A DNA stretch of 64,000 nucleotides from Galeruca laticollis (lineage: Eukaryota; Arthropoda; Insecta; Coleoptera; Chrysomelidae): the NCBI GenBank assembly GCA_963921935.1, contig OY998185.1, positions 30,410,487 to 30,474,486 of the forward strand, written 5' to 3'. The notes under the pieces were generated by a model. It was not told where the DNA came from. It did no database searches and was given only the letters and a program-made list of their open reading frames with translations. The position numbers and the translations under genes were made by a program. Below are positions 46,607-58,554 of this stretch, piece by piece; within the stretch, counting starts at the first letter, position 1; each line of letters opens with the position of its first letter.

Positions 46607-46755
46607 ATCTCTGGTATCTCTGTGGTGCTTATCTTGTACCCTGTGGTGCTTGTCTGGTACCCCTGTGGTGCTTGTCTGGTACCCCTGTAGTGTGTATCTG
46701 GTACCCTTGTGGTGCTTGTCTGGTACTCCTGTGGTGTGTGTTTGGTACCTCTCTG
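46607..46755. repeat. minisatellite, period 24 bp
   Basis: Six units of CTGTGGTGCTTGTCTGGTAC plus CCCT with few changes. Confidence 0.9.
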
Positions 46756-46799
46756 CTATCCGTCTAATAATATATTGAGTCGCGCACCCACACATTTCA

Positions 46800-49600
46800 A
46801 TTTACTATAATGTCGTCGTCTCAAAGCATGCAAAAGCTTTACGTGAAAAATATAATTCGATTAAAAGAACTAAGAATAGGCATGGAGAATATCTCGAAAG
46901 CACTGCTCCTATATCATAGTTGCTAGCGTCGGGGGTTAGAGTGAAGGGTCTTGAAAAGTCCGGGTACTGTAGAAGAGGCTCCTTCATCAAAAGGTTTTTG
47001 CATTCTAAAAATTCAGGAGCATGTTTCATCTTGGCATCCTTCTTTAGACAAGCTGTTAGAGGTATCGTTATTTTGCGAATTCCTTTATAAACTTCCTGTA
47101 GTATCCTAGACGTCCTAGGATTCCTCTGATATCTTAAACTGTTTCAGGTGTTAGATAATTGGTGACGGCTTTAATTTTGGTTAGGTTCTGTTGTATACCC
47201 TCTGAAGTGACGATATGTCCCTTGAAACTAACTTCTTTTCTTAGGAACTCACATTTGTCTTGTTGAATTTTCAGTCTGGTATCTCGGACTATTTTGGTGA
47301 AATTAGACTATGTGTTCTTTATAGATGTGAAAAACACGACAATATAGTCTATATTTCGCCTTGGAGTTCTTTCAAGGTATTATCAGTTGGAATGTTGCGG
47401 GTACGTTTTTAAGCATACTCGTAGTGTCCGTTCTCGACACTAAAAGCAGTTTTAGGAATAACTTTATAAACTTCCTGTAGTATCCTAGACGTCCTAGGAA
47501 TCCTCTGATATCTTAAGCTGTTTTAGGTTTTAGATAATTGGCGACGGCTTTAATTTTGGTTAGGTTCTGTTTTATATCCTCTGAAGTGACGATATGTCCC
47601 TTAAAACTAACTTCTTTTCTTAGGAACTCACATTTGTCTTGTTGAATTTTCAGTCTGGTATCTCGGACTATTTTGGTGAAATTAGACTATGTGTTCCTTA
47701 TAGATGTGAAAAACACGATAATATAGTCTATATTCCGCCTTGGAGTTCTTTCAAGGTATTATCAGTTGGAATGTTGTGGGTACGTTTTTAAGCATACTCG
47801 TAGTGTCCGTTCTCGACACTAAAAGCAGTTTTAGGAATATCTTACACGGACATTTTTATCTGGTGGAAACCACTCGCCAAATCTAGAGAGGTGAAATATT
47901 GGCATTGGCCAAATTTATCCAATATGTCCGTTATGTTGGGTATTGGATATCGGTCGTCGATGGTTTTTACTTTTTCCTGAGTTTTTTTGAATATGTCTGA
48001 ATATTTTCTGCAAAGGCGGAGGATGTACTCTTTTTCTTCCATATTAAGGTGATCCTTTTGGGTCAGATGGTCTATGCTATTATTCGTGCTTTGGCTGGTG
48101 GTATCATCGAAAATATATGATATTCTTCGAGATTACTATGTTTGCAATCTATCGTTTCGGTAATAGCAAATTCTATTGGCTCTGAGGTAAAGTTTGCAAT
48201 TTCTGTCCAAGCTAGTTGGTTTTGTTCGTTGCAAAGGCTTCCTTTTATCACTGCACCTTGGATTTGTTATCGAGACCAATAAGGCTATCAAAGATTTCAT
48301 AAATAAAACGTCAATTTTTCGGGAGATTTGATTTCAGGAAATAAAGGAATTGTGATGCTATGCTATTGTGAATAGTTTTGAGAAATGGAACTGGCGGTAA
48401 ATGGATCATATTCAACAAAATTTTGGAAATAAGTGGAATATTTTTTGGGGTTAAGGAATGATTTTGTAGAGCATGTTTCTATTAGGAGTTTTAAATGAGG
48501 GTCAGAAATTTCGATGTACGGGAGTTCCTTTATTCGGAAAAGAAATACACTTCTATTATGTTTGCGCTTCTATCATTGGTTCTAAGGGAAACAATTTATA
48601 TTCTTCATACGGAAAGTCTTGTACCTCGGCGAGTGATAAATCTTTTAGTGCTTGTTCTATTTCGTAAAAGTCTTCTTCGTTGTCGTTTTGTTCGATGTTA
48701 TACAATTCTTCGACGGTAAACTTCGGCTGAGATTGTTCAGGCCTTTATTTTGATTGGACGGTCTGTTCCTATTTGTGGCCACTGTCGATATCCTCATGGG
48801 AGTTCGTTTTGGTTGTTGTGATATCCCTGGTAGATAGGACCAGAAGTTAGGTTGGTTAAGTACCCTAAATGTTTGTCTAGGTTGATTAAACTTTGACCTT
48901 TCGAAGTTTTGGAATGGTTGCCTTGGCGAAAATAGGCTGTTTATTTGTCTCGTTGTTTACCATCGAGGGTTGGAGAACGTCGGTTGTGGAAAAACTAGAG
49001 GTCGTTGATAATAGGTTGGTTGTTTCTGGGCCGATAAGTTGTTTGTGGATCGTCCTAGAGTTGAAGATTGAGGCAAGTTATTACTCCTTTGCAAATATGG
49101 GATGTTGTTCTCTTTTTGAATATATGGAATTGCAATTGCTAAGTTATTCGGCAGCATTGCCCTTATACTTGAGCCCAAAGGTTCTAGTAAACTAGGAAAG
49201 TAGTTAATGCTTTATGTCTGGCTCTTGGGTATGAGCTTCCATGTAATTAGTAATACAGTTTCGAAGTTCCATTGCTTTCTCTGCAAAACTGCATAGGTAT
49301 TTCTTGAGGGTTCTGTCGAAGCTTGACTAAATCTCTAGTGAGAGAATTTCTTTGATCTCCTATGTTTTGAATTAAGACGCCTTTCACAGCGTCCCATGTT
49401 TCGCATCCATAAGTAGGAGTTACTTATTTTGCCCTACCAGTTAATCTACTTATAATACCATGGAATAGGATCTGGTTCTGGATATACGCTGGATTATTTT
49501 GGTTATAATAATGATCCCATAATGTAGTTGAAATCTTGATAAATTCGAATAATTCATTTGGATTCCCATCAAAGTTAGGTATGATGCATACATTTTATGT
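46800..49600 (-). mobile_element. second Gypsy-type element fragment (17.6-like), internally duplicated
   Basis: On the minus strand the order is gag (about 49590-48950), a spacer, RT start (47842-48042: PNITDILDKFGQCQYFTSLD and LASGFHQI), a duplicated RT segment (47084-47838) and the RNase H region (46805-47029: FLECKNLLMKEPLLQYPDF, then TPDASNYDIGAVLS). Gag traces include FDGNPNELFEFI and RLTGRAK. Many stops; no LTRs recognised. Confidence 0.83.
47084..47838. repeat. 379-bp tandem duplication within Gypsy RT
   Basis: 47084-47462 and 47463-47838 are nearly identical; both begin TTTATAAACTTCCTGTAG and end near AAAAGCAGTTTTAGGAATA. Differences are few, so the duplication is more recent than the decay of the element. 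Confidence 0.9.
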
Positions 49601-49909
49601 GCTTATCAACAGTTGTTAGAAAAATATTTAATTATTTCCTTTTCCGTAGTATTTTGCTAAAATTTGCACAATATCCCGTTATACCTCTCCTATGTGTCAG
49701 ATCGGGGTACTATGAGACAGAATAAAACAGTCGTTAAAAACTCAGTCAACACTCTTTAGTGATGCACAATAGAACGTACAGGAAATACTTCTCATTGTGT
49801 ACAGTACAAAACACTTCAAATACTCTAAACATTACTTTGAATTATACTTTAAATATTAACAAAAAACTCCTAATTTGCAAATTTCACATGCAACACAGTT
49901 TCGTCATCT
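49601..49909. other. segment without recognisable genes
   Basis: Probably non-coding 3' sequence of the pogo remnant and intron. Confidence 0.4.
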
Positions 49910-51000
49910 TCGCTATATATGCCTGTACAAGAGTTATATGCCCATAGGTGACACAAACTGAAAGCACCCCATCCTTCCATAGATTTTGAGTAAAATGCTT
50001 GACAATATACACTCAGCGTCCTCTTCTTTGAGTGATGACTCGGAATCCCAGATATTTAAGGTGGCCTGGCCTTTCTTATCTTTATGAGTTCTGGTGATGC
50101 ACGCAAGAAAGTTGATGCTGATGAAGCTCTTCCTATATTATCAGGCATCCAGGAACATCCAGGCTGTGGCTCCTCATTTCGTGTTGAAACTGCTTTTGTC
50201 GGGGTGGTTTCATTTATTTATCTCATGTCTGCTGCTTTGCTCAATTCAGACTCTTCTGGTACCATTTGGGACATTGTTGGAGAAAGGACTTCATCAGATT
50301 CAATATCAGTTATAGAGGCGGGAAGGACATCTACATCAGAAAAAATCGTAGGGTCAGTAGGCCAAATTCCTGTTTTCCAAAAGCCATTCACTGCGGTTTT
50401 CAAAGATGCAGCATTCAAGAAGGGTGCACCGAATAGGGTTGATATTTGATGCAGTTTAACAACTTTGCACGGATTACAACACATCCATTCCCTCACTTTC
50501 ACTTCATAATAGCTGCTAAGGGGTTTCATGAAAGCAACGTTTAGAGGTTGCAACTGTGGGGAGGGCAACAAAGAAGGACAACTGAATTTTCTCGTGTGTA
50601 GTCTATTAGTTCAACGTTTTTAGTATGGGTGACATGTCCATCTAATAGTAGTAACGCTTCATTATCGGTAATGCAGTTGAATATATTTTTACAATTGTTT
50701 CGCACAGCTAGTTCATAGGCCAACTTTCGAAATTCTGTCATTGTAACACCAAATAATCTAGATTCCATATCTGTTAGATTCTGAACTGCTGTTGATCTCT
50801 GAAAACTTTCCCAAATAGTCCTAACCTTCTTGCCTTTTTAGCAACGTAGCGTTATAAGGTGGTTTGGGGTGTACATTAAATTGTTGAGCAGCTTTTTTAT
50901 ACCCCATATCATGATTAAAAACAACAAGAACAGCTTGAAGCATTGGTTCTGAAGACCAATTTTGTCGATCCGTTCTTCTTATAAAAACTTTTTCATTTAG
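49910..51000 (-). pseudogene. pogo/Tigger-type transposase remnant
   Basis: An N-terminal psq-type helix-turn-helix is visible at about 50830-50990 (RTDRQNWSSEPMLQAVLVV, GYKKAAQQFNV). Then MTEFRKLAYELAVRNNC leads into NEALLLLDGHVTHTKNVELI (50541-50768) and, after a frameshift, LQPLNVAFMKPLSSYY and AVNGFWKTGIWPTDP (50218-50571). A finger-like tail VYCQAFYSKSM..CHLWAYNSC lies near 49925-50000. The middle part holding the first catalytic Asp is deleted, so the copy is dead. Confidence 0.85.
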
Positions 51001-51620
51001 AAAGATAACAGTTAAATGTTTGATAAAAGTTCAGCTTTATGGCTACAGGGTGTTGAAAAGAGTCAACATCATTGAACAATATCTCGAATGAAATTTGGTC
51101 ATTTAAATACACGTGTGGCAGAACGGGCTATACCCCGTTCAGCCTCTCCCCATTCAGCCCCATGAGCATGAGTCGCGATTGTGACTAAATAAACAACAAA
51201 GGGTACTCTAAGGAGGGGGCTTACTTCCTAAAATAAACTTATCTTTATTTCAAAATTCGTCAATTCTTACAGTGGACCTTCACAGGACAGTGCAATCGAT
51301 GTTGTAGCTTGCGAACGACTACCGAAAAGGACAAATTGTTGTCAACACATTCGTAGGATATAGTGCTGGGAATATTATCGATAAGGCGGTCTTGAGCTCA
51401 CACGCGAAAATTTGAAATGTTCTACCACGTTCTACCCCGGTACCCCTGTTCTAAACTGCTCAATCACACAATCAATAGAGACTATTTACATTTGTTTTTC
51501 CTCACATTCGGAGATAATTCTTGACATCTTGCTGCTTCTTAATCACTTCACTTACATGTGTAATAATTCAATTTCAAAAATCTGTTCCATCAACAGTTTG
51601 TCACGCCTCGCTTCAGTATC
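51001..51620. other. intron segment without recognisable genes
   Basis: A short inverted phrase (ACGGGCTATACCCCGT at 51125-51140) and no credible coding region. Confidence 0.5.
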
Positions 51621-52329
51621 TACAAGGTGTTTTCAAATGACGCTTACAACGTTTGCATGTAGATACTTCTCGTAAAATTGGACAAGATGATATAGGGATT
51701 GAGGGGTCCAACCCATTTACTTTTCGAAATACAGAGTGTTGAAGTTATGAAAAATATAATGTATAATTTGATAACTTTAAAATGGATGAATATATTGATC
51801 TGACATTTGGCAGGTTGTTTTTAAATGTAAAAGGGCATATTTAGATGGAAAACCATGTTTCAATTCTTAATCCAGTGGTGTACATTTGGAAGAATATGTC
51901 ACCTTTCCTCTCCCATTTTTTACGCCACTGGCATTTGAAGCTATTTTAATTTGATTTTGTATTCCTCAATACTTCTCACGTGGAGAACGCATAACCTTTA
52001 CATATCAAAAAATTTGTAGTTTTCAAGATATTTAATGTTTTCATGAAGTCTGCAAGATCACTTCTTAATAAAAAAATAAAAAAAATATTTTTCTAGAATG
52101 TTCTTTAATAACTACCAAACTACTAATGGTTAGAATATGTAACATGAACTAATTTGTGAAACAGCAATACAAATAAAACATTGAGAGAGGATTGTTGAAA
52201 ATACTTTTCCAAACTTGTGATTTTATTAACAAAAGCATTAATGACAATAAAAAATAAGATAATTACAAAGTTGAACAATATCCCATTCAAACATAATTTT
52301 TAACTAAGCAGCCAACAAATTACAAAAGA

Positions 52330-53329
52330 TGTTCAAAATTTTGTGCATTTACATATAATCTACAACGTTTTCTCATTGAAAATCGCATACCTTGGAAATA
52401 CTGGCGATTGCCGGAAATAATTTCTGTAGCTGCATGGATTTTTGCTATCAGTTCCTCCTCCGTTTCTTCTATTATATCGTAGACTAACCCCACAGAAAGA
52501 AATCGATTGGATTTAAATCCGGTGACCTCGCAGGCCGCATATTGGGTCCACCTTGGCCTATCCAGTTGTTTCCGTATTGTTGGGTTATAAGTTGTGTGGC
52601 CGCTAGAGAATAATATTCAGATGCCCCATCGTGTTGAAACTATACATTATCCATATTCGCCCTGATATTCAATGGTACAACGTCGTTTAATAAATCTCAA
52701 AAAATTTAAATAAATAATACCATTGTGTTTATTAGGTAATAAATATGTACCCACTATACAATCGCCAAGAATGCCTACCCACACGTTAAGTGAGAATGTT
52801 TCCTGAAATCCACGTTGTCGAATAACATATGGACTTTCGTCATCCCACACGTGGCTGTTCCTTGAATTAAAACTTTTTGGGTGTATCAATTGGCAAACTC
52901 CGCTCTCTGAGGACAATCTGTTGGTTTTAGGGCCGGAACTTGGGTATACTTATAAGGATACAACTGCTGTTGATTTAAAATATTCCACACAGTTGAGTTA
53001 ATTACATTTAAAGATTTGCCAATGGTGAGAGTGCTTAAATCGCGTCTATTTTCAATACGGTCTAGAACAGCCTCCTCTAATTGCACAGTTCGTTTTCTAC
53101 TGCTACCTTGTAATTTTGAATTGAATTGTCCAAATTCTCGTAATCTCCTGTCAATATGAGAAAATGTTGTCTGACATGGAAATCTAGGTCGATTTGGATA
53201 TCTGTCTCTATACAAGCGCTCGGAACGTCTACCATTCTTTCTGGGTTCCCCGTATATCTGTTGCATATTAGCCATTTCTTCAAAAGTATAATTCATCATA
53301 ACAAAAATTGTGAAAGTTGCACAAACCAA
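52330..53329 (-). pseudogene. mariner-like (DUF4817-type) transposase, frameshifted
   Basis: The N-terminal frame (52886-53329) has the helix-turn-helix phrase MNYTFEEMANMQQIYGEPRK and TLTIGKSLNVINSTVWNIL. The DDE part (52647-52916) has HVWDDESPYVIRQRGFQETF and VWVGILGDCIVGTYLLP. After another frame change come FQHDGASEYYSLAATQL and RSPDLNPIDFFLWG, then the C-terminus in the left arm (FSMRKRC...NFEHLL-like). The catalytic GD, HDG and SPDL motifs survive, but at least two frameshifts and a stop after FFLWG break the gene. Confidence 0.87.
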
Positions 53330-53414
53330 TTTAATTACAAATAATTCATTTTCGTTTTGACGTTAAACAAAATGATGTTTACCATTTCATTATTGACATC
53401 CAGAACCTACTATA

Positions 53415-53563
53415 CGGAGGAGGCACTGATAGCAAGAATTCGTGCAGTTACAGAAATTATTTCCGGCAAACGCCAGTCTTTCAAGGGTATCCGATTTTCA
53501 ATGAGAAAATGTTGCGGATTATGTGTAAATATAAATGGACAAAATTTTGAACATCTTTTGTAA
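53415..53563 (+). pseudogene. inverted duplicate of the transposase C-terminus
   Basis: EEALIARIRAVTEIISGKRQ continuing to GQNFEHLL on the + strand mirrors the minus-strand C-terminus of the transposase in the left arm. It shows the long inverted repeat arose by copying the 3' end of the gene. Confidence 0.8.
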
Positions 53564-54339
53564 TGTGTTTGCTGCTTAGTTTAAAATTATGTTTGAATGG
53601 GATATTATTCAACTTTGTAATTATCTTATTTTTAATTGTCATTAATTCTTTTGTTGATAAAATCACAAGTTTGGAAAAGTATTCTCAACAATCCTCTCTC
53701 AATGTTTTATACGCATTGCTGTTTCACAAATTAATTCCTGTTACATAGTCTAACCATTAGTAGTTTGGTAGTTATTAAAAAACATTCAAGAAAAATATTT
53801 TTTCATTTTTTTATTAAAAAGTGATGTTGCAGACTTCATGAAAACATTAAATATCTTGAAAACTACAAATTTTTTGATATGTGATGCGTTTTTCACGTGA
53901 AAACTATTGAGGAATACAAAATCAAATTAAAATAGCTTCAAATGCCAGTGGCGTAAAAAATGGGAGGGGAAGGTGACATATTCTTCCAAATGTACACCAC
54001 TGGATTAAGAATTGGAACATGTTTTTCAATCAAAATATGCCCTTGTACATTTAAAAACAACCTGCCAAATGTCAGATCAATATATTCATCCATTATAAAG
54101 TTATCAAATTAAAACATTATATTTTTCATAACTTTAACACCCTGTATTACGAAAAGTAAATGGGTTGGACCCCTCAATCCCCTTATGATCTTGTCCAATT
54201 TTACGAGAGGTATCTACATGCAAATGTTGTAAGTGTCATTTGAAAACACCCTGTATAACTACAAATAAATATTAAAATATTAGCTTGTACAGCATTCAAT
54301 TGAACGCCTAAATAATTTGGAATATTTCTCAATTTTTAG

Positions 54340-54537
54340 GGTGCTAGAGGTTTCACTGGGCCTAGAGGTATACCCGGTTTACCAGGAGTCGCAGGAATTC
54401 CTGGAATAGAGGGACCACCAGGAAATAAAGGTCATCCTGGCCCAATGGGACAACCCGGCCAACCTGGACAACCAGGACCAATTGGCGCTATTGGTGCTCC
54501 TGGCCCGCCTGGCTTATTAGGACCCCCAGGTTTAGTG
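54340..54537 (+). CDS. collagen exon (22 Gly-X-Y triplets)
   Basis: A run of 22 perfect Gly-X-Y triplets (198 bp) starts right after the acceptor TTTTTAG and ends GGT-TTA-GTG before the donor GTGAGT at 54538. Boundaries are phase 0 with a leading Gly codon, as in the exon at 21737-21997, so both should splice together in frame. The stretch GQPGQPGQPGPIG is proline-rich, favouring a stable triple helix. The exon sits 86 bp after the end of a transposon. No later collagen exon is visible up to 64000. Confidence 0.93.
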
Positions 54538-55043
54538 GTGAGTTGTAGAAGTTATTAAAATTTAGATGTTCATTAGAAAATGAACAAATTATCTTAATCT
54601 AGAATATTTTATATGCATGATAAAAAACACGACACATTACTTATCCGTTCAGCCATATTGAGATTTCCTGAATATTATTCAACAATTTAATGACATACCG
54701 AACGCTTGTTGTTCCCGCAAGATGGCGCCAAAATCAAAAGTAATATAATTAACAGTCACATAGTCATATTCCTTATAAAATTACATTTTCACTTCAATAC
54801 CAATAGATAATATATAAATTGTTTTGTTGTTTTCCTGTAAATTAAAACTTAAGCAATGACGACAAGAAAGTCTTCGTGATATAATTAAAACAAATTGTAT
54901 TTTGATATGTGATATGCATGTAGTAAGTGACATATTAATACATCAGTTTTGTCAATGACAAATAATATTTTGACAAATGTTTCTCTACGAAAACATTATT
55001 TACCTAAAATCAAAAACAGTAATTTGACAAAAAAATAAATACA
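54538..55043. other. intron sequence without recognisable features
   Basis: AT-rich, no ORF or repeat recognised. Confidence 0.6.
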
Positions 55044-55049
55044 CACCCT

Positions 55050-55087
<38 letters not shown>

Positions 55088-55110
55088 CACACACCCTCAC
55101 ACACACACAC

Positions 55111-55153
<43 letters not shown>

Positions 55154-55168
55154 ACACACGCACACAAC

Positions 55169-55241
<73 letters not shown>
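55044..55241. repeat. compound (CA)n and (TA)n microsatellite
   Basis: About 130 bp of (CA)n with interruptions are followed by about 65 bp of (TA)n, directly next to the 3' end of PLE-2. Confidence 0.97.
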
Positions 55242-55246
<5 letters not shown>

Positions 55247-55303
55247 TAGTGAATATTGGGGATTGCAGCAAAAAATTGGAAAAGATATACTCTTAGCGGA
55301 AAA

Positions 55304-55346
55304 TGTCCAAGCTTTCGAGGATGTTTGTCCTCATCATCAGGGAAAC
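55304..55346 (-). ncRNA. hammerhead-like motif of PLE-2
   Basis: On the minus strand: CTGATGA (complement of 55334-55340), stem II GAGGA/TCCTC (complements of 55328-55332 and 55317-55321), GAAA (55313-55316), and a palindromic AGCT as minimal stem III followed by GGA, which can pair with TCC just before the core. Such minimal stem III forms suggest a dimeric hammerhead, as reported for Penelope-like elements. Confidence 0.6.
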
Positions 55347-56070
55347 TAGAATGAAAAAACAACAGTTAAATACTGTGGTCAAAGAGAATAATTAAAAATG
55401 AAATTCACAACCACGTGTGTACTTACCTCCGAAGTGAGGTTAGATTCCATAAAGATGTAAAATCGTAAACTACAAGTCGTAAATTGTGGAATATTCAAGT
55501 AGGAATTGAACCAACGGCCTAATCAATCGTGTCATAGCAACAATTGTAATTGTCGCAGCATTTTATAAAATAAAACCATTGATTTCATCTTCATGTGTCA
55601 CCATACTAAACGCCGGCGAGGAAATGATATGTTTTGCCTCCAAAAGGGATGTGACAAGAGACAAACAGTGTTACCAACGTCAATAATGAGCTGTGGGACA
55701 ATGCCACTATTTTCGTAATGGCAGCTGTAGGGCTAACAATTGGTGTAATGAGAAGATGTAATATTGTTGAAAAGAGGAAGAGAGAAAGAAAATGTGAGAC
55801 AGAGCTAGGAGAACGCTCTCATTTTTATTATGTTTAGAGTGCGTAGAGAACATCACTTCGTTTTGACTAACACAAAGGAAGAAAAGAGAAGACAACAGAA
55901 CAGAAATATTAATCTGTAATAATAAATATAGTAATTAAGTAATTTAATAATTCTCCAATCTGAATGTATCTACCAACACCAATACACTCAAAATTAGGTT
56001 TAATTAATTATTTGTTTACTTGAATGTATCTACCAACACCAATACATTCAAAGTAAGTTTATTATTATTA

Positions 56071-58479
56071 TTATTGAATTAAAGTAATAAGGGTGGTGTT
56101 GTCAGGAGCAACATAGTTATTTCCCACCACTTGATGTGCAAAATTAGTATCTAAGGACAACAAAAATGAGTAGATCTCACTTAAGTGATCAATATCAGTT
56201 TTCCTGTTAATTACATTATTGTTTTGCGAAATAAAAGCCATTTCCAAGAATGATCTTTTCGTTTTGTTAGACTCAGTCGCTAACACCTTCACAGCCTCAT
56301 AATTCATCTGATGATCAAGAGAATTTACATGAAAAGCTAACGCGCACCTCTCTGGGTGTAATCTAGCATCACTCTTATGTGAAACTATACGGTTAGATAG
56401 AGATCTTAAAGTCTGTCCGATATATTGTTTATCACAATCTCTGCAAGGAATACTGTACACCACGTTAGTAAGTGAAGTCAAGGGGTCTTTATCTTTAACT
56501 CTAGAGTAAATCGATCTGATTGAAAGAACAGTTTTATTAGCAATTTTAAAATCACCACATGAACGGAGCAATCTGGCAAGTCTCGGAGTTATGTCCTTCA
56601 TATATGGCAAAGTAGCGAAAACCGGTCGAGAAGGGGACACATCAGTTCCAACATTAGATGTGCTGAATAATATCTTATTCAATAAAGGTCTTGGATAAGA
56701 GTTATCCAAGAAAAGGTTAAGTAAAATATTAAGATTTTTATTATGAAAAACATTATTTGAAATTCTGAGTACTCTCTGCTTCATTTTTTTAACCAAATTC
56801 ACTTTCATGGAATGTTTGTGGTAGGAGTGATAATTAAGATATCTACCAGAGCTGCATGGCTTCCTGTACCAATCTATAATAATTATATTGTTGTTACGAA
56901 TAAATTTTGTATCTAAGAAAGGTACGGAATTCTCGAAGTCTTCCATTTCGATTGTGAATTGGATATTAGGATCAAAGCTATTAAATGTATCCAGAAGTTC
57001 ATCAAGGCCTTCTCGAGGAAGTGCCAAAATAATGTCATCAACATACTTTTTTATAAAAAAAGGAGTAAAAGAAAGAACAGGTATGACTGTATCCAGAACA
57101 TCGTCCATGACATATGCTGCTAAGATAGGAGAAATTGACGCTCCCATTGGAGTACCAAAAGTTTGTTTGTAAATTTTGTTATTAAAGGAGAAATAAGTAC
57201 TATCAAACAGAAAAACTATTAATTCATTAAAAGCTTCCTTCGGGATGGAGCAATGGACACCGATACGATCCCAACCCTTATCGATAGCTCTCAAACAAGC
57301 ATCAAGATAAACATTACTGAACAACGAGACCACATCCAAACTGGCCAGAACATAATTTTCTGGAATTTCTAAGTTATTAAACTTTTCAGAGACTTCAAAA
57401 GAGTCTTTGATAAAATACAAATTTTCATAATCATACGCTTTCGTCAGTATTTCTGTACAGAACTGTGCAATATTTTCTGTGGGGGCTCCTATGGAAGCCA
57501 CTATCGGTCTTACAGAGAGAACTGGTTTATGAATTTTCGGAAGAGAATAAAATTTAGGAGGGACACCATGGTAGCTCATGAGTTTTTTCTTAACTGTTAT
57601 GTCAATGTAATGTTTATTACATAATGATTTAATTAGGTTGTTACCCTTTCTTTGAATAGAGGAAGTAGGGTCACTAGATAGTTCTACATAGGAACTGTTA
57701 TTCAAAACAATATCATTAGATAATTCAATATATTGATGTCTGTCCATAATGACAGTAACGTTGCCCTTATCGGATTGAGTAAGAATCAGATGAGGGTTCG
57801 CCTTTAAGAAGGCTTTAGATTTAAGTAAAAGGTTATGAAAGAAAGAATTATTATGTGGTTGCTTTATGTAATTAGTAATAATATTAGTGGCTCTAGCTAC
57901 CGTGATGTTTCTCATTTTCGAGTCTGTGATTGTGGAAGTGAGATAGTCTACATCTGATAAAATTGATTTAATTGAAATATCCTTCAAAATGACTGGTTCT
58001 ACACTAAACTTTGGGCCCAAAGCTAAAAACTGTGAAATATCATCAGGTATAATGGTATTAGAAATATTTCTCAACCAACCCTCTTTTGATTTTAACAATA
58101 ATTTAAATTGATCACATTGTAATTTATTAAGTTTATGTATATTATTATATTTAATCTTATGAAAAAGTTTATTATAAGTAACCTGCTGTTTACTTGCAAA
58201 GTTTTGAAAGTGAAATTCACTAGATAAAGAAACTATTGTCCTTTTCAAAGATGACAAAGTTGATTCTAATTTACTAATCAGTGAATGGTTATTAGAAATT
58301 TCAATATTAAGAAGCTTTATCCCTAACCTGTAATCAATCCCTGTTTTCTTGTGAATGTCCTGTCTCATCAGGAGGTCGTCCATTGGTCTAATAGCCGCAG
58401 TTATATGATTGGGTAAAATCCCTGATTTCCTACATTTCAATAAAAATTGTTTCCTGTTGTATTCACGGGCAAGTTTCAT
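56071..58479 (-). CDS. Penelope-like reverse transcriptase / GIY-YIG endonuclease, intact 802 codons
   Basis: One unbroken ORF. The N-terminal third (about 1-300) is the Penelope-specific region. The RT follows with LPKIHKPVLSVRPIVASIG, ASLDVVSLFSNV (about residue 380), TPMGASISPILAAYVMDD (about 443) and the catalytic KYVDDIILALP (about 479). The GIY-YIG nuclease begins near 673 with YSIPCRDCDKQYIGQTLRSL and contains the expected Arg, His, Glu and Asn. In the family these domains nick DNA and prime reverse transcription. The ATG at 58479 is the first credible start; the frame stays open upstream into the (TA)n tract, so a longer original N-terminus is possible. All visible catalytic residues are kept. 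It is likely the youngest retroelement gene here. Confidence 0.93.
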   Translation of the reverse strand: MKLAREYNRKQFLLKCRKSGILPNHITAAIRPMDDLLMRQDIHKKTGIDYRLGIKLLNIEISNNHSLISKLESTLSSLKRTIVSLSSEFHFQNFASKQQVTYNKLFHKIKYNNIHKLNKLQCDQFKLLLKSKEGWLRNISNTIIPDDISQFLALGPKFSVEPVILKDISIKSILSDVDYLTSTITDSKMRNITVARATNIITNYIKQPHNNSFFHNLLLKSKAFLKANPHLILTQSDKGNVTVIMDRHQYIELSNDIVLNNSSYVELSSDPTSSIQRKGNNLIKSLCNKHYIDITVKKKLMSYHGVPPKFYSLPKIHKPVLSVRPIVASIGAPTENIAQFCTEILTKAYDYENLYFIKDSFEVSEKFNNLEIPENYVLASLDVVSLFSNVYLDACLRAIDKGWDRIGVHCSIPKEAFNELIVFLFDSTYFSFNNKIYKQTFGTPMGASISPILAAYVMDDVLDTVIPVLSFTPFFIKKYVDDIILALPREGLDELLDTFNSFDPNIQFTIEMEDFENSVPFLDTKFIRNNNIIIIDWYRKPCSSGRYLNYHSYHKHSMKVNLVKKMKQRVLRISNNVFHNKNLNILLNLFLDNSYPRPLLNKILFSTSNVGTDVSPSRPVFATLPYMKDITPRLARLLRSCGDFKIANKTVLSIRSIYSRVKDKDPLTSLTNVVYSIPCRDCDKQYIGQTLRSLSNRIVSHKSDARLHPERCALAFHVNSLDHQMNYEAVKVLATESNKTKRSFLEMAFISQNNNVINRKTDIDHLSEIYSFLLSLDTNFAHQVVGNNYVAPDNTTLITLIQ

Positions 58480-58550
58480 TTTGGTTTTAGACCATGCTTT
58501 ATATTTTTGAACAGCTGTTTCTCCGTAGTTTATGTAGATGTTACGATAAT

Positions 58551-58554
<4 letters not shown>

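Larger units (their letters stand above)
51623..54253. mobile_element. mariner-like element with about 840-bp inverted repeats
   Basis: Ends are CAAGGTGTTTTCAAATGACG (left) and the inverse of CAGGGTGTTTTCAAATGACA (right), each flanked by TA (51621-51622 and 54254-54255), the Tc1/mariner target. Inverted arms run 51623-52465 and 53415-54253. A transposase lies between on the minus strand, and its 3' end is inside the left arm. The right arm therefore carries an inverted extra copy of the transposase C-terminus. Confidence 0.88.
21998..54339 (+). other. 32.3-kb collagen intron
   Basis: It lies between the GTAAAT donor at 21998 and the TTTTTAG acceptor ending at 54339, both phase 0. Nearly all of it is nested mobile elements. 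It is possible that another short collagen exon hides inside, but I saw no further splice-bounded Gly-X-Y stretch. Confidence 0.8.
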
